This document shows, piece after piece, positions 19,693-31,500 of a stretch of DNA of 62,114 bases (position 1 is its first letter; each line of letters opens with the position of its first letter). The stretch is from Candidatus Altimarinota bacterium (lineage in GTDB: Bacteria > Patescibacteriota > Gracilibacteria > CAIRYL01 > GCA-016699755). The position numbers and the translations under genes are program-made. Under the pieces are notes generated by a model. That model saw nothing but the letters and a program-made list of their open reading frames with translations, ran no database searches and was not told the DNA's origin. The stretch spans positions 1 to 62,114 of the forward strand of contig JAOARU010000027.1 of NCBI GenBank assembly GCA_025210675.1. The letters are read 5' to 3'.

Positions 19693-20232
19693 TTAGCTCC
19701 ATTTTATGTCCATATTCTTTCTTTCTGGTGCTTCTTGGTCTTCTTGAGGATAACCCAAGGTGAAGCCTAGTAAAACCTCCCAATTTTTTGGAATACCTAA
19801 ATATTTTTTAAATTCCATTTCCATTTCAAGTAGGGCAGTAGCGCCGATTGCGCAAGTCCCGAGTCCTTTTTCTGCGGCTTCCAAAAAGGCATTTTGCATG
19901 AAAAACATACAGTCAATCTTAGCATATTCACTTGATTCTTTTTCAGCGCAGACCAAAATAACCGTTGGTGCTTCATAAAAAACAGGATCTTTTACGGGTT
20001 TTATTTTAAATGGCTTTTTGACTGTTTTTTCTTTGAGTTCTTGAATTTTTGTTGCTAGTTCTTGAATTTTTTCTATGTCTTGAATTACAAAGCATTTCAT
20101 AACTTGCAGGTTAAAGGCAGAGGGCGCCCAGGTGCCTGCATTTAATATGTCCTTGATATCACTACGATCAACCTGTTGAGATTTATAAGAACGCACACTG
20201 CGTCTTTTTTTGGCTAAATCTAAAAATTTCAT
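19693..20232 (-). CDS. Nitroreductase family protein
   Basis: The 179-residue product fits the FMN-dependent nitroreductase family: the N-terminal RRSVRSYKSQQVDR motif, AGTWAPSAFNLQ, and a C-terminal LGFTLGYPQE segment. These enzymes use NAD(P)H to reduce nitro compounds, quinones or flavins; the substrate is not predictable. It stands alone on its strand, downstream of the terminator that ends the cyclophilin unit. Confidence 0.9.
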   Translation of the reverse strand: MKFLDLAKKRRSVRSYKSQQVDRSDIKDILNAGTWAPSAFNLQVMKCFVIQDIEKIQELATKIQELKEKTVKKPFKIKPVKDPVFYEAPTVILVCAEKESSEYAKIDCMFFMQNAFLEAAEKGLGTCAIGATALLEMEMEFKKYLGIPKNWEVLLGFTLGYPQEDQEAPERKNMDIKWS

Positions 20233-20250
20233 AGTTTTTTAAATAAAAAA

Positions 20251-20279
20251 TAAAAAAAGCCCTCTTGTGCAAGAGGGCT
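20251..20279 (-). terminator. Rho-independent terminator after the cyclophilin gene
   Basis: A perfect 9-bp stem (AGCCCTCTT at 20258-20266 with AAGAGGGCT at 20271-20279) has a 4-base loop; on the minus strand it is followed by a run of T. It lies 10 bases after the cyclophilin stop. Confidence 0.9.
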
Positions 20280-20288
20280 GAGTGTCAA

Positions 20289-20957
20289 TTAATCAAGTGT
20301 GTATACTTTTACCTTTTCCATTTTTATATCTTCTACTGGTTTGTCCATTGCATTGGTTTCTGAGCCTGCAATTTCATCTACTATATTAAGTCCTTCATAA
20401 ACCTGACCAAAAACTGCATGCTTGCCGTTAAGCCAAGGAGTTTGTTCAGCTTGTACAATAAAAAACTGTGACCCATTTGTATTTGGGCCTGCATTTGCCA
20501 TTGATAATGCACCTTTGATGTTTTTTAGTTCTGGTGCAAATTCATCATCAAACTTGCCTCCCCAGGCGCTTTCCCCTCCAGTTCCGTTGCCTTCTGGGTC
20601 TCCTGTTTGAATCATGAAGTTGTCGATCACTCTATGGAAAATAATTCCGTCATAATAGCCTCTATCAGCTAATAGCTTAAAGTTTTCAACTGTTTTTGGT
20701 GCTAAGTCAGGAAATAGTTTGATTTTGATAACACCTTTTGTTGTGTTGATTTCTGCAACCAAATCGCCTTTGTTTGGTGCATCTGTTTGTGAAAATGTTG
20801 TTTCTGGCATTTTTTCTTGTGGGTTAGATTTTGAAATAGGTTCTTGAGGTTTTTCTGTGTCTTTGGTTGGAGTTTTTTGCAAAGAAAATGTGAGTGCGCT
20901 AGTTAAAACTGCTACGATAACACCTCCAATTAAGATTAGAATTTCTTGTTTTTTCAT
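20289..20957 (-). CDS. Membrane-anchored cyclophilin-type peptidyl-prolyl isomerase
   Basis: A hydrophobic N-terminal segment (about residues 7-26) is followed by a Pro/Glu/Lys-rich linker and a cyclophilin domain from about residue 65. Family motifs are [41 protein letters not shown] and [11 protein letters not shown]. The enzyme should speed prolyl isomerisation during folding of exported proteins. It follows a small lipoprotein gene by 12 bases, and the two end at the terminator at 20251-20279. Confidence 0.93.
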   Translation of the reverse strand: MKKQEILILIGGVIVAVLTSALTFSLQKTPTKDTEKPQEPISKSNPQEKMPETTFSQTDAPNKGDLVAEINTTKGVIKIKLFPDLAPKTVENFKLLADRGYYDGIIFHRVIDNFMIQTGDPEGNGTGGESAWGGKFDDEFAPELKNIKGALSMANAGPNTNGSQFFIVQAEQTPWLNGKHAVFGQVYEGLNIVDEIAGSETNAMDKPVEDIKMEKVKVYTLD

Positions 20958-20969
20958 ATTTTAAAAATA

Positions 20970-21161
20970 TTATTCGCAAATTATTTTACATGAGTGAGAT
21001 TTTCCGTCTATCTCAAGGTCAAATGAGTTTTTATCTTTTTCTTTCATTTGTTTTTCCATTGGTGATCCTTCATAAAAATCGCCAAATTCTTGATCAGGAT
21101 TACCCTGACTTGCACAAGCAGAAAGCATAAAAACTAAAGTAAATAAACTGATTTTTTTCAT
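20970..21161 (-). CDS. Small lipoprotein of unknown function
   Basis: The 63-residue product has a lipoprotein signal (MKKISLFTLVFMLSACAS) with lipobox LSAC and lipidated Cys16. The mature part is short and charged, and ends with a two-Cys motif (SCKIICE) that could form a disulfide. It is the first gene of a two-gene unit with the cyclophilin, and is divergent from radA. Confidence 0.75.
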   Translation of the reverse strand: MKKISLFTLVFMLSACASQGNPDQEFGDFYEGSPMEKQMKEKDKNSFDLEIDGKSHSCKIICE

Positions 21162-21213
21162 TTTTATTTAAAATCTACTACATATTTTCTAAAAAAATGG
21201 CTAATATTGCAAC

Positions 21214-22554
21214 ATGAAAAAATCAAAAACAACTTGGCTGTGTAATTCTTGTGGTGCGACATTTGCAAAATGGTCTGGAAAATGTGAGATTTGTGGCGAA
21301 TGGAACACTATTCAAGAATTCAAAGAAGCCACTCCTCAAAAAAGTAAAAAAGGTAGTGTAAAAACACCAGAAAGTATTAATAGTGTTGTTCAAGACGACA
21401 AAAAACGCATTCAGACAGGTTTTTCTGAATTTGATCGAGTTTTGGGCGGGGGGGTTGTGAGTGATGGACTTTATCTACTTGTTGGTAATCCTGGAATTGG
21501 TAAATCAACGATAGTATTGCAGACAGCTATTAATATTGGATCTTCTAAGAAAGTCCTAATTGCTTCTGGTGAGGAATCAGCCTCACAGATTATTTCAAGG
21601 GCTAATAGAATTTCTGATAATCTGCCGGATATACAGATTTTAAGTGAATATATTATTGAAGACGTGATTGCAACTGCTTTTGAGGTTGATGCTGATTTTT
21701 TGATAGTGGATAGTGTTCAGACTTTGTATAGTCAGGAAATCGACAACAATCAAGGCTCTATTCCTCAAATTAGGACAATCACTGAGAAATTAATGCACTA
21801 TTCTAAAAAACACAACAAACCGTGTATATTAATCGGTCATGTCAATAAAGACGGAGATATGGCAGGGCCTCAGGTTTTGGCGCATTTGGTTGATGCTGTC
21901 TTGGTTATTGAGGGTGATCAAAATCATGATTTTAGGATATTGAGAAGCACAAAAAATCGTTTCGGGTCTGCAAGTGAGATTGGAATATTTGAAATGGTAG
22001 AGTCTGGATTAAAAGAAGTTGCAAATCCAAGTGAGGCTTTTTTGGAAGGACGCATGGACAATGCTATTGGGAGTGTTGTTTTTCCTGCGATTGAGGGTGC
22101 GAGAGCCTTGCTGGTTGAGACTCAGGCATTAACTTCGACTACTAAGTTTGGCTTACCAAAGAGGACTGCTAGTGGGTTAAGCTTGTCTCGTTTATCGCTC
22201 ATATTAGCTGTATTACAAAATCATGCTAGATTGAATTTTGAAAATAGAGATGTTTTTTCAAATATTATTGGTGGATTTAAAATCAGTGAACCTGCTCTTG
22301 ATTTGGCGCTTTGTGCGGCTTTGATTTCATCTCATAAAAAAAAGCCAATTCCAAAAGATATATGTGTAATGGGTGAAGTAGGGCTTTCTGGTGAAATTCG
22401 TGCGGTAAATCAACTTGAAAAAAGATTAATTGAGGCTCAAAAAATGGGTTTTAAAAAGGCTGTGATCCCAAAAACAAAAAATCCTCCAAGTGTTAAGGGG
22501 ATTGATCTGATGCAGATTAAATCAATTGGGGAGATGTTTGAATTTTTTAAATAA
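21214..22554 (+). CDS. radA: DNA repair protein RadA
   Basis: RadA is a RecA-like ATPase that helps branch migration in recombinational repair. The 446-residue product has the four-Cys zinc finger (C10, C13, C24, C27), the Walker A motif GNPGIGKST, a RadA KNRFGSASEIG segment and a C-terminal Lon-protease-like domain (from about 270, ending PKTKNPP). Length is normal. It ends just before a bidirectional terminator shared with the giant LamG gene. Confidence 0.96.
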   Translation: MKKSKTTWLCNSCGATFAKWSGKCEICGEWNTIQEFKEATPQKSKKGSVKTPESINSVVQDDKKRIQTGFSEFDRVLGGGVVSDGLYLLVGNPGIGKSTIVLQTAINIGSSKKVLIASGEESASQIISRANRISDNLPDIQILSEYIIEDVIATAFEVDADFLIVDSVQTLYSQEIDNNQGSIPQIRTITEKLMHYSKKHNKPCILIGHVNKDGDMAGPQVLAHLVDAVLVIEGDQNHDFRILRSTKNRFGSASEIGIFEMVESGLKEVANPSEAFLEGRMDNAIGSVVFPAIEGARALLVETQALTSTTKFGLPKRTASGLSLSRLSLILAVLQNHARLNFENRDVFSNIIGGFKISEPALDLALCAALISSHKKKPIPKDICVMGEVGLSGEIRAVNQLEKRLIEAQKMGFKKAVIPKTKNPPSVKGIDLMQIKSIGEMFEFFK

Positions 22555-22560
22555 ATAAAA

Positions 22561-22588
22561 AAGAGTGGCAATTGCCACTCTTTTTTTC
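22561..22588. terminator. Bidirectional terminator between radA and the giant LamG gene
   Basis: A perfect 11-bp palindrome (AAGAGTGGCAA with TTGCCACTCTT, 22561-22582) has T runs on both sides in the outgoing direction (T at 22581-22587 on the plus strand, A at 22556-22562 for the minus strand). It serves the convergent radA and giant genes. Confidence 0.9.
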
Positions 22589-22598
22589 TTCGGCTTTT

Positions 22599-25500
22599 TT
22601 ATCCTCCTAGGTTGATCTTGATCTCTTGATCTATTCTGAATAGAGGTGGAGTCTTTGATTCTTTCTTGATGTCTTCGTTGTATTCGATGATCACTGAGCT
22701 TCTTGCGAATTTGCGTGGTACATTGAGGGCTTTGTTGTCATTGCCTCCAATGTATTGTCTCAAGTGAGATAGGTCGAATCTTGAAGCAATATTTCTATTT
22801 TCGGTTGTTGCATCTGAGCCGAAGCTTGAATGTCCTGTACTGAACCATAGGTGTTTGTAGTCTGGGATTTGGCAACCTGCGGTCTTGTCGCATGATTGCT
22901 CACCACCGAGTGTGTTTCTACTCATAATAGTTCCTTTTAGGTATAGCTGTTTGAGTAAGTCTGTTTCTGCGATGTTAAATCCGTCGTATACATTTTCACC
23001 TGTAGCAGAGAAGATTGAGTGTTCAGCTACGATAGATGCCTTGATGTTTGTAACGCTTGGATCAATTAGTAGGTGTCCTGATTTCTTGTAGTTATTAGTA
23101 TTTGTTTCTTTGTTGTTCTTGAGGATGATGATACCAAGCATACCTTTTCCGCTCATTTCACCTAGTGATGTGCTGTCATCAATAATATTGCCCTTGAGGA
23201 TTATATTACCTCCGTCAACGATCAAGGTGTAAGGCTTGTCTTGAGGAATCTTGAGGTCTCCGTTGATATTTAATGTGAAGTTTTCACCGTGATACCAGAT
23301 GATTTGACCGTCTTGTAGTACTTCTGCACTTCCGCTTGGGTTTACTAGTGATGTCCAGCTTGAGATGTTGACTGTTGAGTTTACAATATGTTTAGATGGT
23401 GTGTATTTTCCACGGATTGCTGCTTGTACGTTTTGGTAGATAATACCGAACATTTCTTCAAATGATAGGAATGCCTCTTCATCTACGAGCATTGTTTCGT
23501 CTGGATTGAAGATTGCATCTTTGTCTGATTTTTCACCTGAGATTACACCTTCAACAGAGATTTCTTTGTAGATAAATGATGTACCTCCTGTAAATGTATT
23601 CATTTTAAACTTAACTGTTTCTGGTGCTCCTTCAATGTGGTATCCAATGTAGTCTTCGTATTTTACGCCTACGTCTTGAGCGATTACTTCATCCATTTTT
23701 GTTGGAGTAAATGCGATGTTATAAGTATTTTCACCCCAAGATGGTGCATTTGGTTCTGTGAAGAGTTTTCTGCTCATGATACCTCTTGATGAGATAGAAT
23801 TTGCACCTCTGTAAATCTCCGATGATTCTTCAAGTTCACTTAGTCCTGAGTAAATTGTACAGTTTAGGTCTGCTCCTTCTGGTGGAAGGATCTCGCCATC
23901 TTCTTGGAAGTGGCAGAATGTATCTGAAATATTTGCGCCTTCGTCAGTTGTAAGTCTCATGTCGTTGAAGATTACTTCAGGGATTATAACAGCGTTGTCT
24001 TCTAGGCTGTATGCTTCCATTTTTGCGTGGAATGTAGCATTGTCAATTTGGATAGCTGGGTCTTGGTTTTTAACTTTTACTCTGATTGTAGATTCTCTTG
24101 ATTCTGTAAATTGAACGTTGTTCATGTCTACTGGATCACCATTTTCATCTACTAATCCAGTTGTAATCATTGGCAAGAAGTTAATGTCAGTATTAGATGA
24201 TATTGAGCATTCTGATTCTGTTGCGCATTTACCAATGTTTGTATATAGATCTGATGAGATCTCAATCTTTACGTCTTCTATGTTTACTTTGTTTGTAGTA
24301 TTTGTAGGGGCATATGATGTTATATCAAATACTGAGAATGCTTCGTCATTGATAATAATTGCGTCTTTTTGACCGATTCTTGTTTTATTTAGAGCTGTAT
24401 ATGATACTGCATCACCTGAATCCCACTCAATCATTGGGTTTGTTTGATCAAAGTCTACTGTATTTTCAATGTTGATTTGAGCATTTACATTTTTGATCAC
24501 TTCGCCCTGATGAGCACCGCCTAGAGCTATTTCTTTTTTAATAGGGTTTTCGTATTGGTCTCTTGCATTAAGACTAATTGTGTATTTATTTGAGCCGTTA
24601 GCAAATTTACTTACAGGTTCATCTATCTTGAATGTGCCTGTTATTGATAAGTCTGGTTTGTCAGCTATAACTTGGAAGATAGTATTATTTGTATCTACTG
24701 AGTTGCCAGCGTAGTCCTCGATAGACCCTGTTAGCTTGTATCCCCCTGCTTTTTCAGATAGTGATCCAGCAGATCCGTTTAGAACAATTCTTACTTGTCC
24801 ATAATGGTTATTGCCTTTGTCGTCTGAGCATTGGAACATGTGTTTGTCAGTCAGGTCATTGCTTGGGTTGTTTATATCAATTAGTCTTAGATCCATTCTT
24901 GATGTATCAAGTAGTCCTCCTGGGCAATAGAATCCTCTATCGCCTGCTTGATTGTCTGTTGCAAGTGGGAATTCCTTGCTGCTTGATGCTGTAAACAGTC
25001 TGTAATCATCAGTTAGTAGTAGTACTGGGTCGTGAGCGTCAGAAGCCCATGATGTAATTGGATAAAAGTAGTTTTGTGAGTTTGGATCTGAATCTTCTGT
25101 GTCTGATCCTCCAAAGTCTATCCAGCCAATTTCTTTACTCCATGCATATCCTGAGAATTTACCATCTTGTGAGATATACACTCCAATTCCTGTTCCTGAT
25201 GAGCTTGGGCATTCGTTTTTGCTGCTACATGCACTTCCATCAAAGTGTAGATATGTCTCAAGTTTTTCTATGTATGCTGATCCTGATAAATTACCTGATC
25301 CGTCATTTTTTAATCCAAAGTTATTTGAAGAACAAATGTTGCTATCATCGATTCCGATCATGTCACTTTCTTGGCAGTTAAATCTAATCCAGCCAAGTAC
25401 ATCGTTCCATGCATATCCAAGTAGCTTGTCGTTTAGTACCATTACACCACCTGTTTTTGGATTCATATCAAACCATCCTAGTGTGTTGTTGCCTGTATTT

Positions 25501-28500
25501 TCAGAGGCGATGTTGATAGCGTATTTATGGTTTGTTTTTTCACCTACGATATCGTCTGTTATTTCTGGTATACCGATATTACCGTATGTGTCTGGACTTG
25601 TTGAATCTAGAATAAATGTCCATGCTGGTGCGTGAGCGCTAGATGATAAGCCTTCTGAATCTGAAACTGTAACTCTCCAGTAGTAAGCCTGGTTTAATCT
25701 ATGTAGTGGTGATACGTTGAATTCACAAGCTTGTGAAGGAGAAACATTTTCTAGTGTTTGATTCCATACAACATTTGTAAATCCTGAATCTAGTGCGATT
25801 TCTGCTTTACATGTTGATGTGTTTGATTGGCTTTCATCTGTAAATGTTGCTTTAATGCTTGGTGCTACATTTGTAGTGTGATCACCGTTTTCAAGTCCTA
25901 TTCCATTTGCTGTGAGTTCGACACTTGTAATTACCGGTGCAGTGTTGCCATTAATTGAAAATGAACAAACTTGTCTACCTCTTGATCCTACTTCATTGAT
26001 TGCCTCTACTGCATAGTAGATAGTGCCACCTGGCAGAGATTTATTCGCCATAACTTGATATTCAGCATTTAATCCTGTTGCACCTGTATCTTGAAGCGCT
26101 GAGTATGAGCTAATGATTTCAGGTGTTTCAATCGCACTGTTTTGGTCTATCAAGACTCTCCATTTTACTTTTTTGTTTTCTGGATCTTTAATATTAAATT
26201 CAAGTTTTGGTATTCTTGAGGTGATTGTTCCTGTAGGAGAAAGACATGTGATTGTTGGTCTTGCAGTATCTAGGTGAAAGATGTTCCAGCTTGTTTCTGA
26301 TGTTGGATTTGCCGCATCACTCGCATCTCTTGCAACAACTTTCCATTTATATTTACCTGGCTCAAAGCTTTGTCCTAAGTTGATAACCGCATCATTTGAT
26401 TCTGGCTTACTTACTGATAGGTAGTTTTTGCTTTCCTGGTAAGTCTCCCATGCTGATGAGGTGTCATTCCATTTTTCTACCATTATGTTGGCTTCAACTG
26501 TTGATCCAAGTGTGTCTAGGTAGTCAAATTTAAAACTTGGTTTGTCATCTGCAATTACGCTGTGTCCGTCATGGTCATTTGCAGGAGATTGAAGATGTAT
26601 TGTTGGTGTATCAGGAATAGTAAATGTCATTATTTCGCTATAACTGAGGTAGGTATCTTCTTCTTTTAGCCTAACTCTCCAGTAGTAAGTTTTACCTTTT
26701 ATTAGTGGTTTTGTGATATATGAGTGTCCTGTGATTTCTATTTTTTCTACATAAGATCCATTTAGGAGTTTTTCTTCTGAATCAGCAATGGTGATTTCTT
26801 TCATTGTTTGATTAATTTGGATATTTTCCATACTGATCCATCCAAGTACTTCACTCCATACAAATCCATGCATTAGCCCATCGTAGTTGATACATGTACC
26901 AAAGTTATTTTCTTGAACTGTTGTTCTCGTGCGACATTGCATTGATTTTGGTGCGCAACCCGCAGGAACTGTTGGTAGGTCTAAACATGAGAGGTAGACC
27001 CAGCCTGCACTGTGAGACCATGCTTTACCTGTTAAGTGTTCGCCGTCTCTATTGACACCAAAGTTATTTGTATTAGAATTTGTTGATCCTGGTTGACCAT
27101 CTGAATCAAGCACTATCCAGCCGGCATTTTCTGACCAAAGATGTCCAGTTAGACCACTACCGTATAATTTTACAGAAATTCTTTCATCTTCGTGGTTGGC
27201 GTCGATTGTTCCTGAGAAGTCACCGCTACCATATCCAAAGGCTTTTTCACCTTTTTCACCTATAGCATTGAAGAATAACTCTGGAGTTGTATCGTATGTT
27301 ATAGCTCCTCTTACTATGTCTTTTTCGTAGGCTTGCTGAGAAAGACCCTCAGGGATAATGTCTTGGTATACGATAAAGTCTGATCTGGCATTACCTTCTG
27401 CTTCAGTGTTAAATGATCTGATATTAACATTAAATGGATATACGCCATTGGCGTCTTTTGGTGAGATGATATGAACTTTTGTGTTTTTCTCTTCACCTTT
27501 TTTGATTGTAATGATTCCGTCTTGTGTTTTTGAGAACCATTGACCGTCTTTGTCCATAAATGCAACTGTAACACCTAGGTCTAGTTCTTTTGAGTATTCG
27601 TCAAGAATCTCTTTGGTATTAAGTGCATAATTAAATAATTGTGTATTGTCTATAAAACCTTTAAAGCCTTTACCGATGATTACTTCTTCATTATTTGCCT
27701 CTCTAAATGGCTTGTTAATTGTTGATTTGGACACTAATTTGCCATTTATATATGTAGACGCAGTGATTAAATCTGTCTCTTTTTTTGTAGAGATTGCTAC
27801 ATTGTACCATGATTCGTCTTTGATGCCTTGAGAGTAAGTCAATACGCCATTTGCATATACATATAGTTTTTGTCCTTTTATAGAGATTGTAAACTCTTTA
27901 CCTTTTGAGATAATATCTTCTCTTAGTAGGTAGTTAGATAGATTTCTTAGGTAGTCAGAAAACCCTACTCCTTTTAACATTGGTTGAATATGTAGCCAGC
28001 GACCCTTTCCTGGTTCTTCAAGATAGATGATCTCAGGGCTACCATCGTCAGAGTTTACACCCAAAACTGTCGCACCTCTTTTTACTTTTGTTATAAATCT
28101 TCTGCTACTATCAGCCAGAGATTCAAGCGCATATTTACCAGGATTCAATGGGTGTGTTTCAAGTCCTTTTATATTTTGCAATCCCGATTTTCTGGCATTT
28201 GCTACTTCTACAATTGGAGTGATAGTGTTGATTGTGTCATTGCCTTGTGATATGACAGTATATCCTGCGTCATAAAGATTATTTGCTAAGTCTGATTTTC
28301 TTATGATTCCCCAGTAGTTATCAAACAATACAATATCTGGATCATAAGCTTTTACCTCTTCGATTGTGTTTATTGAGTAGTCAGTTTTTACATTATATCC
28401 TTCTGAAATAAAATGGTTTGTAAGCCTTTTTCCAGATGAATCTACATCTACAACCAATACTTTTATATCTGCATTTGTTCCTGTTCCAATTGCTTTGTCT

Positions 28501-31500
28501 TTCATAAACCAAGTGTTCACAGTGTATTCACCTTTTGTAGATAGTTTTTGATTTGCTGTTTTGTCTTCAAGTGAATACTCTGTTGTGGTTGTAAGTTCGC
28601 CATCTCCATTGAAATATGCTAGTGGTTTATTGTGTTTTTCTGTAAAGTTTACTTGACCTGTTTTTGTAAGATTGTTTTCTTGTCCACTTGCATCAATAGC
28701 ATCATCTAGTGTCCAGTTTGCTAGTTGTTTTTTAATTTTTGGTTCTTGTTGTCTATATATTTGACTTATTTTTATTGAAGATAGGGCATGATCAAAGATT
28801 TTGAATTCGTCTATTTTTCCATAGTATGGGCTTCCTGTGCTGTTTTCACGTCCTAGGAAAATATTTTCAGTGTTGCCCATGTTTAATGAGTCAGTGCTAA
28901 CTACTATTTGACCATCAACATATAAGATAGTGTTTTTATCTGTACCCCTAAGTGCAAAATGATGCCACTCTTGAGGATTTATTGCATTTGTGGCAGTTTT
29001 TAATTGCGTAGCTGATCCATGTGGTGTTTGTATGCTTGGTTTTTGGTCTGATAAAAATACTCCATACTTACCTTTATTGAATAGTGTTTGCTTTTCCCCT
29101 CTGCTATATGCTGGTTGTGCCCAGAAGCTGATTGTATATTCACCATCAAAATCTATTTGATCCTTAATGTCTGTTTTAAAGTAGGTTTCACCTTCTGTGT
29201 ATAAAATAGCTTCACCTTCAACGCCATTTACATAAGTTACACCATTAAGTGCTTCTTTGTGTTCTGACATAGATTGATATATTGGTGCTTCCTCTTTTGA
29301 TCCTTCTACGTATTTTTCTTTTATTTCTTCTTCTGTTAATACTTTCTTGTAAATTTTAAGTTCATCAATTAATCCAGCATGAGGAAATGAGCCTCTATTT
29401 GTTGTGCCAATTGTTAATCTGTTATATTTATTGTTTGAGATGTATCCTGGTACATAGTATGATCCTATGATTTCACCATCTTGGTATAGTTTTAGATGTG
29501 TTCCGTCAAATGTGGTAATTATATGGTGCCATTTTCCAGTTTCAAGTGATTTTTGTCTTAGGAACTCTTGACTTGGCGTTTTTGTTCCCGGAATAAATCT
29601 TGAGTCATATTTTTTTGTTCCATTGTGTTGAGTTATGGCTATTTTTCCTGATCCTGTAAATACCCAGAAGCCTGAATTTGACCAATAGTCAAGATTGTTT
29701 GAGAATTGTAGAATTGAATTATTATAATTATCTAAGATTTTACTGCTATCAAATCTAACCCATGTTTCCGTACTAAATTCTTTACTGATTGTGCCTGCTG
29801 GAACAGAAGTATAAAGAGTGCTAGATTCTGATTGGTTAATTGCTTTGTTTTTTATGCCGTATTCGTATCTTAGAACAGCTCCTGGTGTTAATGCAGATCC
29901 ATTACCTGTTTTTTCTTCTAGTGATTCGTCAAATGTGTAATGCAGGTATGTTCCATTTGTTTTATTTCTATATTCTTTTGCAACTTCTTCGTCTGAGACA
30001 GCTCTATTGTAAATTTTTACATCACTCATTTGCCCCTTAAATCTATCCCATGATCCTGATAGGTATAAATCAGGGTTTCCTTTGTAGCTTAATTCCGATG
30101 GTGCTGTTCTGCATTCTGATCTTACACCGTCTATATAGATACATTGTTCTCTTGTTTCATGGTTGTATGTGCCTACTAAATGATGCCACTTATCCCATGT
30201 AATTTTTCTTGTTCCATAGTATGGACCACCATTTGAATAGCCCCATTTTACAGTTGCATCGTTATTAATTTCTAGTGTATACCCTGTTGCTGTTGATCCA
30301 GGATTCCATTTAGACAATAGGGAATGTCTTGTCCCGTCATTTTTTGGATTTACCCATAGGCTTACAGACATTGATTCTGGCTGAAGAGACCTAAGAGCTG
30401 AAACTTTAACTGCATTTTTTTCGCCATCAAAATCAGCTACTTTGCCCATTTGAGAGTCATCTGAGAATTTAAATTCATTTAAGCCGACACCATTTTCTTT
30501 TGTATTTCCTAAATTCTTTAGTGTGCCATTTAAAGGTAAGTGCAATATTAAGCCTTCTTTTACTTCCTGGTATGATGTAAGGATATCTGTGTTATTAAGA
30601 GCTCTATTGTATATCTTTACTTCATCTACCAATCCGTCCATAGGATAACCGTTTTTGCTTTGCTCATTATTACCTATTGATAAAATAGGATCCGAGTCCA
30701 TTTCTCCTTTTGCATACTTCTCTTCTGCTAATACACCATCTACATAAAATGAAAGCTTAGCAAGTTCATTGTCGTATGTTAGAGCTACGTGGTGCCACTT
30801 ATTATCGTGATAATCATAGCTTGATTTAACATGTCCTCCAATTCTCATATTGTTGATAGTTGTCCAATATCTTATTCCCTTGTTGAGATCTGGCATGTCT
30901 TTTGAGTCTATAGTAATAGCTGTTGATTGATTTGTAATGCTTCCAATTTCTAGAATTCTTGAATAGGATCTTCCCTGGTCAGTTGCCTTAAACCAGCCTT
31001 CCATTGTGACTGATTTACTAGTCATGCCTTTTAGATCTCTTCTGGTATATTTGTCATTTGTTGAAGCATTTATTTTGAGAGCACTTCCTTTTATGCTTTT
31101 AACTAATTCGGCATTTCCTTTTATATCATCAATATCATTTTCATTTGATGTAAGATCGCTTAGGTCTTCATCAAATGTATAATGAGCAATTAGACCTTTT
31201 GGTGTTGCGTTGTATTTTATGCTTACGTCATAGATTGCAGGTTCTCCTGCTTTTGCAAGTTGACTACCCTGTTCAACGTGAACCTTGAGAGCTTGATTGT
31301 CTATTTCATCAATACTGAATTTATTTTCTGTTGTATCAATAGTGATAGTACCAAGAACACCTGATCCAAACTCAATACCAATATTGATTTTTGCCACACC
31401 TTTTTTATGCTCAGGTGTTTTGATTCTTAGCTTAAGAATTGAATTTTCAGTATCAAAAGGATAAGCAGAGTAGATCTTTGTTTTTGGTTGATTATTTCTG

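Noticed and set aside
25099-25635. A 178-residue plus-strand frame inside the giant gene
   Set aside because: It is antisense to the GWI repeat region; its Ser/Pro-rich composition is the shadow of that strand.
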